A program made the position numbers and the translations under genes. Shown in pieces: positions 35,201 to 47,200 of a DNA stretch of 64,000 bases (its first letter is position 1; every line of letters starts with the position of its first letter). A model generated the notes under the pieces. The model had not been told where the DNA came from and did not search any database. It saw nothing but the letters and a program-made list of their open reading frames with translations. Source of the DNA: Gibbula magus (lineage: Eukaryota > Mollusca > Gastropoda > Trochida > Trochidae); assembly GCA_936450465.1 (NCBI GenBank), contig OW388304.1:38903593-38967592 (forward strand), given 5' to 3'.

Positions 35201-38200
35201 AAGTAATTATGATATAATTGGCGATTGGGGATAAATATACAAGCTGAGTGAATTTATTTGTATTGTAGATAGCACATGTTTTGAGTTGGATCGTATTAAA
35301 GCAAAATAAAATGTTATGATTTTATGTATGCACCTTTAAGTGGACCATCAACAAACATGTCTCTAATCATATTAATCATATTCAGTCATATTGTCAGTCC
35401 AATACAATGATATCATTATTGTTTATCAATATTTGTCATTTTCAATCATTATCTGTCATTTTCTATCATTATTTATCATTATCTATAATTTTCTATCATT
35501 GTTTATCATTGCCTATCACTGTCTATCATTAATATACATTTTCTATCATTGTTTATGATTGTATATTATTGTGTATTATCATTATCATTTTCTATCATTG
35601 TTTATAATTGTCTATCCTTGTTTACCATAGTCTATCATTTTCTATAATTGTCTATCATTATTTATCATTGTTTACCATAGTCTATCATTTTCTATAATTG
35701 TCTATCATTATTTATCATTGTCAATCATTGTTTATCATTTTCTATCATTGTTTATTGTCTACCATTGTTTATCATTCTAGGTGTGGATTCGTCAGCTCAT
35801 CCGAGAGTGTGAACATGAGATCGAGAAGTACCCGGACATCGTGATCGACACGACAGCTTCCCAAAAGAAGAAGGAGCTTAAGATGAACATGGGGGCACAC
35901 AGAGAAGGTATTAAGGCTGGGACGGTTACACGGTATCGTTTTGTGATGAGTGAATAAACGTTTACAGAATCATGTAAACGATAAACGATTAAACGAAGTG
36001 TCAAGTGGTAGCACAGTTTGTACATCACTGTGAAAATATAAAATGTCATCTTCTAAACATTATGACGTTTCGTGAAAATACTTCTTACAAACTTGCTCTT
36101 GTGTGCTTAACTCGCAGCCATTATTGAGCATCGATGAAGGGGTCGTTTCAAAGGTTTTTGTTACAAATTAAATCTCTAGTGCTGTAACAAAATATTTTCA
36201 CGTGTAATTTCCATTGCTTTGATTATTGTTAGAATGCCGTACCTATATAACTTGTAAGATGAAAAGAATGTAAGATGTAAGATGACTACAAAGAGGTCAT
36301 TCAAATGTATTTACGCTCACTGCAAAAAAACTCCATTATAAATGGTACACGGCCCCTTGCAGTCACTCTATTCGACCAATCAGATTCAAGGAATCACTTA
36401 GCACATGGCTGTGAGAGCATGTCAATTTGAGGGCATATTTTGGTCAAATCTCGGCAAATTTAATATGTTACCGTTTAGATTGTTTCATAATAACTATTTG
36501 GGAGCTATCATGTCTCGTATTATGTCTGAATTGTGGATGCAAACGCCAACATCAAGAGTTTCACCAGCGATTGTGTAGTTTGACTACATAATTGACTCGC
36601 CGATCGATCTGTGATGAATTGGCCGTTTTACGGGTATTTATTTTATGTCAATTTATTAGTGTAACATTCAAAATTGAAAAGTAACTAACATAGATTGAAT
36701 ATTTTATTATTAATTCATGACAGAAAACATGTCGTCTGAAACAGGGATTGTTTCAAAAGTATATATATGATATGTAATGTACTATTGTAGCCTACATGTC
36801 GCTGCCACACATCTGAAACACAAATATTGTTTTAAAGTTGGACATTATAGTAAAATTAGTTCTTTTTACTGACAACTGCATGTTTTTTTCTCAAACAGTT
36901 TGATAGGATATTTACGTCTCACATCAGTCACGTACTTGAACTTGCTTTTTTTAACAATAATCAACACAATATATATGAGGTCGTGTACACGGCAACGTTT
37001 CGTTTTTTACCTTTCGTGTAAACGTTTACCAAATTTTGTAAACTTCCTAGCCCTAGAAGGTATTGTCCTATGATTTCTTTATATTGTCTATAACATATCA
37101 AGGGTCTTTGGCCAAAGTATGATAACCAACAGAATTGTACTTTTATGATACTGTATGCTCTCACTTTTTGGAGGGTTGTCCTGGTTGGGTTATTCTCAGG
37201 TTATAGCCCACCCCCCATTTTGTCACATGTTCCATGGTCATACATTACTTAAATCTATAATATAATTTTAAGTTAAGTGTCAAAAACCTACATAAAACCT
37301 ATTCTGACTGTCTAACGGTCTCTGGTATGAAAATTCATCTGAGTTGGGATCTCTCCTGTCTAAAAGCCCACCCCCATGTTTTTAAGATGTTTGTTTGCCT
37401 TGCCCCCTGGTCTTAAACCCGAGAGAATAGGTAATCGTTTTTGAAATTTCAGACAGTCTTTTTTAATACCCCCTTGTCAAAACACAAAAAAACATGAAAA
37501 AATTAACGATATAATGGAATTGAAACTCATTTGAACTATCTGAAACCGTTTCTGCAGATAATTCCTAGAAATTAGGATCTAGGGGCCATGTCCTCATAAT
37601 ACTTGAAAACCTCAAAAGCCCAAACATTTTTGTATTTCACTTCACTCTAAGTTGTTCTGTCGTAGGGTAAAATTTTTGGTTTTATGATAAACTCAGGGTA
37701 TAATGTTTATTTATTTTGGAGAATAAGTTCATATTTATTTTATTTCAGCTGTTGAGAAGACGGAGAAGCGTTATGACGTGCAGTTCTGTAAAAACTGGGT
37801 CCAACATGTCATCGACGTTCGACAAGAGGTACCTCGTGATTTATTTTCACTTTTGCAATTTTAGTGAAATATTATCAAAGAGTGAAAAGGCCAATATTAT
37901 TTTTACGGATGGTACAGCCTGCAAAATATTTATAACATAGGTATGTTATAATATAACAACATCAAATACTAGTGCACTATATTCCAAGTAGCTTCCCATA
38001 TAAGGATATGCGTAGGAATACATTGTCATCTACACATTTGGCAAAGTAGCTTTTTTTTGCATCCTGCCATCAGATGTTTTGCCAAAAAGTCAGTAGAACA
38101 ATTAAGTAATTAATTTTGCCTAAATGAGTTATAAACATTTCATCTTTCTATCAAACATTGATTTGAATATTTTAAACTGATTGTTTATGTTTATTCAGAT

Positions 38201-41200
38201 TCACAAAAGTATCCGTGATCAGATGCGTCACAGGTTTGACAAGCTGACCATTCCACGAAACATCACCATCAACGATCTGTGTCTTTCCTATGTTATCAAC
38301 CTGGTAAGTGCAGTTCTTTGCTTTCGTATTTGCAACCAACTCCCCTTGAAAGTCATTATTCAGTCATTTTCCCTCACTGGCTGATTCAAACCTTGCTGAA
38401 TTTTGTTAACTTTTCTCTGCTAGCGCTGCAGAGCACACTAGGAAGTTCATATGCTAGCACACAAGAGTTAAGGAAATGCAGCAAGAATTAAACTGGCCAT
38501 TGATTGAAACTGGCACGATTTACTGAGGGAGTTGGTTTGCAAATAAATTCAACAACATTTTTCAGAGAACAATTTTACTCGCCCTGAAATGTCTTTACAG
38601 AATGAACAATGCGCTTGTAATATTTGATGATTTAATTGAAGGTCTCTTATAAGTGAATTTGTAATTGTGAACCTACACAACATATGATATATATATTTAT
38701 TCAGGGGGAATCCGAAACATTGTGTATACTGACAATGAAATGTGTCATGTATCATCCAGAAAATTGTGATTTTCCTCAAAAATTCAGTTATTCTAGAAAA
38801 TCTTGATTTTCCTCAAAAAATCGAATTTAGAAGTGGAATACATGAGAAAAACAAGATTTCTGGATAACAACATTGATCCACCATCTTCTGATGAACTTAG
38901 GGAATAAGCAGATCGTCCAAAACGCTGTTTGTCCACAATATATATTTGATAGGTGACCATTGGTCAGCTCAGATGAATGTAGAATAAATTCTTCTGAAAT
39001 GTCACACGAGGTATTCACCCTTCTTTATGATAGAAGTGAAGATATTAAAATTGTTTGTTTATATAGATTATATGAAATATATAAAATCCATAATTATACC
39101 GTATTCTCTCTGGTATAAGACCAGAGACAAGGCAAACAAACATCTTGAAAACATGGTGGTGGGCTTTTAGATGGGAGAGACCCCAACTCAGATGAATATT
39201 CATACTGGAGATCGTCAGACGGTCAGAATAGGTTTTATGTAGATTTTTGTCACTTAACTTAAAATAATATTATAGATTTATGTAATATATGACCATGGAT
39301 CATCTGGCAAAATAACCTGGGCTATAACCTGAATATTACCCCAACCACGACAACCCTCCAAAAAGTGGGGTTGGTCTTAGGCTTGAGTATGGTCTTATAC
39401 CCGGGAGAATACGGTAATAAGAAGAATGATGTTTTCTTCTCAAGTCTCTCACCAACGGGTCTGGATTCTTCATGATAGAGCAGAAGGAGTTGTTAACAGA
39501 TGGGCGTCGCCTCGTTCTGAGACACAAAGAGACAGGAGACTTCATTGATGACTTTACTAGTAAAAACAAAGGTGAGACACCTTCTTTGTTATTTACATAT
39601 AGAATACTAAACGATGTCCCCTTTGATAACATGTTTATGAAACGAGTGAATGGTTTGGTATTTTAACGAGTGAAAGCAAATTAAATACTGATGTCATTCA
39701 CTATTTCATAAACATGTTATCAAGCGGGACCGAGTTTAGTATTTTATTTATTATTCAATGATGTAAATAGCACTGAATTGCAAGAAAATCGTTGTTAGTG
39801 ACGGTTACTTGCAAATAGGTCACCTGCTATTGCAGTCGCGCGGCTAACATTGTGACGTCAATCAAATACGACTATGAAGTCACGCGTTGATTATGACGTT
39901 ACAGCAGCACGCAGTGGTATCACACATGTGTAACCAACTAATGAGTAATCTCACCACGGTTGAGTAATGAAACAGATTAGCGTGATTGTGAATATTGTCA
40001 AATATCTTATTAATTTGGAAAACAAAACTCAACTTCTCCTTGAAAGGAATAACTCGGGCCTGTCTCCATTGGCTGATTTAAAACCTTGCCACTTTTCCTT
40101 AACTTTCCTGAACTAGCAAATTAGAGCAGCTATAGATTCAGGTCCAGTGCATTTAAAAATTTGACGCATAATTTGTTCTAACCTCAAAATGTGTTAATCC
40201 ACCAAATAAATGGATTTGCGGCAGATGTGCTTCCGTTTTGCATACTTTCCAACCAATTCCGAGGTATATTTTGATGGAAATGCCTCATCATTATTTTTTT
40301 CCAAAAAAATTAGAAAGGAAGTACAACTGCCCTTGTCACTTTTGAAAAAATAGTGCTCGAGAAACATTTAGGCTTTTAATACAGTGTTGTAAGTATATAT
40401 TCTAATGTTGTTGTTGTTGTGACAGTGTCGGTGAAGAAGATCCTGAGACTGCCAGACCAAAATGCTGTTGAAGTGGACCCTGCCAACTATCCTAAATATG
40501 AGGTTAGTTTCGTAATAAAGATTTCGCCGAATATGGATGGAAAATAAACAGTCAGTATGCTTAAAACAATGAATTTGTTCAATTCAATTCGAACCGTAAT
40601 TTGTTAGCAGACAAGTTAACCAGCATAAGCAGATAAAAGTGATCTCATTTTTATCATGGACGCAGTGTCCCTTTAAAGAGCCATCACGGATGTTAGTATG
40701 GAAAATATACTTAAAACGTCATTCGCCAGAGAAATCTTTTTATCTACAACATGGCATATGTTAAATAATTTTCATATCACGACAATGTATTGCAATTTGG
40801 TTTCAAAGAGAAGTACCACTTCGACTAGCGCGCGCTAAGGGTATCTGACGTATATAAACAGAATCCCCTTTTTTGCATAATACGTACTACACAAACAGCA
40901 AGCGCTTCCGAAGCGTGAAGTCTCGTCTCTAGCGCAAGTCGCCATAGCAACCCATATGCTGCACGTGCTTCACGTGCCTCTCTTGCAAGTTACTCTTGTC
41001 ACACATTACTGAATGTGACGATTGCTTTACAAACAATGTTTCTAAATGTCCTGAGAATAAAGAAATTATTTCCTGTTTAATGTTCTTTTTATTGAGATAA
41101 GACCAGCAAATTGTGACAAATTTTTACTCTCATTAATTATAAAATTCAAGAAAAATACCTAGTTGGGTAAAACGATTATTCCAATATATGTAGCAAATAC

Positions 41201-44200
41201 ATAATTAAATGAAATAGTAAATAAATCACCGCCAAAAAAAAAAATATTTCGATATCTTTCATTGCTCATATTTTTTGTTATTCTTTCGTGTCTTTGTTTA
41301 CTGTGTGTGAGCTAGACCATAATGCTTTGCGCTTGAAAATAATAGACTGGATCTATATTTAGACTGGAATACACCTTTACTAATTAATGCAATTTCTCGG
41401 CTTATTTTAAGTTGAAAAAATTAGGGAAAAATTATGTGTATTTATTTCACGGAGATGGATTTTTGGAAATTTTTTGATATTTTCATCAACATTCGTGATG
41501 GCTCTTCAAGAACTATGATTTGATTGGCCAGCTAATGACTGGGTTTTGTCTGCACACTTTGGTACAGGAATTGGTATCATTAGACCTTGTGGCTAGGGAT
41601 CTATAGAACCAGTGTTTGTGATTTGGTAGATGCATCATTTCACATGAATTATTGCTCAGCGTTGATTTTATCAGACTGTTTATGAAACACTCGATATATC
41701 CCTTTGTTCCCAGTTCTACCTGGAAGCACCGAGCAGGAACAAGCAGCTGAAGGCAGGAACGGTGTTCTTGTACCAAGTGTTCCCCGGGAACACGATCTCC
41801 TGGCAGAGGATGTTCATCAGGGCCGCTAAAGACAACGAGCACGAGGTCGTCGAGAAGATGATCACATTCTTCCGTGACACTCCGTCCTTCATAAACTGTC
41901 GAGAACCGAAGACTGGCAACACAGCCCTACATTGGGCTTGTCGAAACGGCCATTATGTACGTTAATTTCTTTTTTAATCAGGATAACAAATTATTCAGTT
42001 GTTTTATGGAATTTACATGATTTTAATAAATTTTCAGCAACTGCAGTACTTTTCGATGAAATAACATAACATAAGTCTATTGTCCGGGATTCGCGGGGAC
42101 GTACCTCGGAATCGTCTACGGCTATCCAGGATCATGCCGGGACTCGCAAGTTAAGGGTTAATAATGTTTGACATTTGTGACTCAAACAACATACTTAACA
42201 TCCCTTTAACGTCCATTGTTGAGATTTTGTATGTTTTCTTTTTTCAGGATCTTGTTCTTCTGTTCCTTGAGAACGGCGCCAACATTGATGCCAAGAACAA
42301 CTTCAAGTGTTCTCCGCTCAACTCCGCTATCGAAGGCTTGCACAGGAAAATATCTCATGTAAGATTAAATGCGAATTTAATTTTTTTTGGCAACAATGGA
42401 TCTATATCAATCTTGCTACAAAAAAAACCTCTTTAATGATTGAAGATGTCAAGGATATTTATGGATGATCAACTTCTTTGTTTAACAATAATAAATATCC
42501 TTGTCTTCTTCATAATACCAAATTCTAGAATGCTGTCAAACAGTTTTTATCTTATAAATTCAAAATTGACTTTTAGATATGAATTAAATATTTGAGTGAT
42601 ATGTAACGTCTTTGGAGCATTATCAGATATTAAAGTTAGAAAATTTCCCCCTGGGAGAAATTTCATTGGTGTTGTCATAGCATTGTTTTGCTGTCACCAT
42701 TTTAGACAAAGCAATTGTCGATGACAAAATGTTGATTGTAATCGTGAAATTTATCACCCATGTGGTTGACGATAACCAAGTTTAGATTTTATAGCACGTG
42801 CAATTATCAAATTTGCCACAATATCAAGTGTTTGAGAGAAGTGGGTCATTTTCTGGTTATTTCAATGCAATTAACATGGAATGGGATGTGTAAGAAATTA
42901 TTACAGTCGAAAGAGGGCTATATGAATTTTGCATGAAAGTTTGTGTGTAACCCTTGCAATTAAAAATTTCACACTCATTTTGTAAAAGCTATATGACACT
43001 TCCCCGGGTAATAATCTATAAACCATTATAAGTTGTACATGAGAAAAATTATCTCTCTCTACAGTGACTAGAATACTGTCCCCAGTTTTTCATCTCTTAG
43101 CATTTCCTAATACAATTTCAATCTTTTATGCAGTTGCTGATCGAATGGGGATGTGATGTTCACTGTAAAAACACACGTACCCAAACTCCTCTCGAATGTG
43201 CCAAAAATGACGAGTTTCGCAAGTACTTAGTGGGTACGTTCAGAAGAAACATGATTTTATTTTCATAATCCCTCTTGAATATCATAACTGGTTTAATATC
43301 ATATCCGGATATCATCTTAAGAATTCACATTGATTCAACATTTTGCTTTTATAATCACATACCTTAGAGGAAGCAAGATATTTTTAAAATTTTTATTGTC
43401 TTTCTGGACATGGCAGATTTAGTATGGGTTTGCTGTTTAAATGGGCAGTAGCACGTTTTTGCATATATTTTATTTTTTCAAATTTTCCATTTAAAATGAT
43501 GGTTTATGTCATTTAAAGTTAGTTTAGAGGGGAAAACATCTTATTACACAAACAAATTATCCGTAGTAGTAATAACGGTGTTGCGTAAAAAGCGAAAAAT
43601 GCATTGCAGCCATTTTATTGTGAACACAATATTATTTCGAATGACAAAAACGATTCCAATGGCTTTACGGAACCACGTACACTCATTATTTAACTTGATT
43701 TTCTGAAGAGTGAAGGGTATTTTACTATTGGTGACATTATCTTTCAAATACATTTCATCGACTTATTACAGCGAAAAAACGTGCTACTGCCCCTTTAAGC
43801 ACCAAACCATTGTGAGGGACCAGTTACAGGATTCACTAACAGGGAATTATTTATACATTTGTTGACTATAGTTGAGGTGGATCAAATGGTTTCACTGAGG
43901 TAGATAAACCATTTGATAAATATCACTGATAACTGAAGTCAATAACTGTTTTATTATATCATTCATGAAGGTGTAATTTTTTTTTCACAAAAATGTTTCT
44001 TCTTTCTTATTTTACTTGTAAACCTTAACTTAATGACAACATACACTTTGATTGAAAGCAAAAACTTTATTCTTTAATAACTTAATATGAACAGGATACA
44101 TTAATTAAACAGCGCTTCTCACTGAGCTCCTTGAAGCGGTGGTCTATTTTTAGGTCATTGGATTGTTATGTCGACCTCACGTGACGCTTCCTGCGGTCAA

Positions 44201-47200
44201 CATAACGTTTGGTCATTGTCGATTATATTGTCGATATGCCCAAACATATATAAACTTATTTAGTTATGTGTACAGGTTTGTACATTGTTATGTGTACAGG
44301 TTTGTACGTTATTAAGTGTACAGGTCTGTATGTTGTTATGTGTACAGGTTTGTACGACCACTACTCGACTGTGGTGCCCCAGATAATGAACGGAGAGATG
44401 GACGTACTGGATAGAGTCATACGACAACACATCAACAAAGAGAAGGAATTCTGTCATCTCACTAGCAGGTAGGCAAATTAAAGGTACATCCATTGTGTTG
44501 TTGGGGGTCAAATATGGCAAACGTTATAAATGGTCTTATTTAATCGAGAAGTACCAACTGTTACCGAAAACTACCATTTTAATGATACTCGACTTAGTAT
44601 ATTGACGATATGAAGGTAAAAGATTTGATTTCTGATCGAAAACCGGACAATGCACAGCGTGTGGCGCGCGCCAATGAGTCAAACGTAATTTTGGAATCTT
44701 ATTTAAACCAGACAAAATAACAAATTTGGGTTGATAATGTTCAATAGGTCATATAACTACTGTGCATGTAAATAGGACGTGCACTTTCGGTTTCTGCACA
44801 TACATAATGATGTTACTCGATTTTAATTGGAAACTAGTAATTATGATATGTTTGCCGATTGGGGATGAATATGCAAGCTGAGTGAATTTGTTTGTATTGT
44901 AAACAGCACATATGATGTGTTGGAATGTATTAAAGCCAAATAAAATTTTATGAAACACAATGGATGCACCTTTAATTAGTGGTCACCATTGGGGGGAATT
45001 TAGGGGTATGGAAGGGTAGGGCAAGGTCAGCTTCAAACCCACGCCTCAGGTCTTTTTTCTTTAGCCTCAGAAAACATTAGACATAGAAAATGCCACTCGT
45101 TTCTTTTGAGATGGAGTGTTGGGGTGAGATTATTGACTGTTTGGAATAGAACACATATTGCAGAGGGTTTGTGCTTTTTTGATACAAATAATTGTATAAT
45201 TATTTTTGTTTTATCTCTTCATTCCAAACACAAAAAAATGTTGTAAAAAAAAAAAGAAGAAAAAAAAGCGTCATCGCATCATTTTTGTCAGCCTGGTAAG
45301 ACCAGAATTCTTTTTTTTAATTTCTTAGGCATAACCTGTGCAAGTCTCCATCACTGGCTTTGCTGCATTTCTTGAACCTTTCTGTTCAAGCAGAGCTGAA
45401 CTTCGAGGCATGCTGCTATGCTAGCACAGAAAAGTTAACAAAATGCAGCAAGGCTTAAATAAGCCAGTGATGGAGACTGGCATGAGTTATGCTTGCGGGG
45501 CAAATTGAACTCCAACAAACATAGAGTCAACATTAGAGATCTGGGCCCATATTTTCGAAGCTGTCTTAGCGCTAAGATAGTCGTAAGTCAATGTTAATGA
45601 ATGGCACTTACGACTATCTTAGCGGTAAGAGAGCTTCGAAAATATGGGTCCAGTTATTTATATTCCTTAGTAAGGGAGAATTAAGTGAGCTGTTAGTTAT
45701 ATTAAATTACGAAGCAATCAAAATGAGATCGTTCTCTTTGCAGATGCATCAACGGCAGCACTCTGTTGCACACTGCATCATACTACGGACACTTGTCGGC
45801 AGTGAAGGAGTTGCTCCAACAGAGGGTTGACGTCAATCTCCATGACTACAAGGGTGCCACGCCCCTTCACCGCGCCAAGGATCAGGACACCATCGAGGTG
45901 AGCGGACAAAATTTAGTTATTTTCATTTTCTAGTTTTATTTGAAATTTTATCAGTGCATATGGTAATTCAATGCAAAAATGATTCTTTTAAAAACGAAAA
46001 TATTTATAAAAAGATATAACCCAGAGTTTGTGTTTTAATTTGGCATTTGGCATTCCCTATGCTTTTTGGGCATAACTCTAAAATGGCTTGACAAATCCTC
46101 ACCAAATTTGGTTTACTGCCTCTCCATATTATAGATATATTTTTTGTTTTGACAACAAGTTGGAGTTTAGGGCAGTAAAAAAATCTTAATATTCTAAAAA
46201 ATTAATTGTTTGAGGTTTCTAATGTGAATTAGTGGAAGGAGAACTCATCTGTTTTCATGAATAAAAGCATGATGAAGACATCTATGACAAAATGTATTCA
46301 TTTTTCTCGTAGTTACTGCTGGACTATGGTGCATCTATCAATGCGGAGGACACGGAAGGCAACACACCGCTCCACGTCAAGTGTTACGGGGAGTCGGAGA
46401 AACCGACCCAACTCTCGTGTATAGAGATGCTACTCACAAAGGAGGCCAACCAACTCAAGAGAAACAAGAGGGTAAGATCATTAAAGGTTGCTAGTATAAT
46501 GGCAGGGAGAAAGCCTGCAACACCATGTGGTTATATATTGCGGTGAAACCTGCGAGCACCGGCTGGACTAGCGAACCATGGGTGGTACGCTGAGATTCAG
46601 TGTAGCATTGCACCCAAACCTTACTGCGTGTAGAACAGTTCTCTACTGCAGACAAAGTTGCTGTGCCCCTGGCGGGATTCGAACCCCGGACCTCTTGATC
46701 CGAAGTCGAACACCCTAACCATCGGCTATCCCGCCCCTTCACTATAAACCGGTCATACATGGTTAAAGTTAAGATGTTAATTTCAATCAAATTTATTATA
46801 CCCCGCTACGAAATAAGCCGGGGTATATAGCGGTCATTCCGCCCGTTATTCCGCCCGTCATTTGTAAATTATTAAATTATTTTGGACAATATTATGATGC
46901 TTGAAGCTGTTTTTTAACATAGTACCCTTCACATCTATAATTCTCAATGGACGGATAGCAGATGGCGGGGGTATGTGAGCCATGCTCACTTTTTTCTTGT
47001 TATGTCCCCCGAAATTATTTTTGGGAGACATAATGTTTTCGCCTCCGTCCGTCATTCCGTCATTCCGTTATTCCGTTATTCCTAAATGCTTTCTTTTCCG
47101 GGCCATATCTCAAAAACCGTTCAATATTTTTTCACGAAACTTGGTATGTGGTTAGACCTAGTGGTGGAGTGGTGCCTTTTGCTATTTTGGTTATTCTGAA

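Noticed and set aside
44266..44472. Independent small gene starting MCTGLY
   Set aside because: It is the exon 18 frame running through the 24-bp acceptor array; treated as a splice feature.
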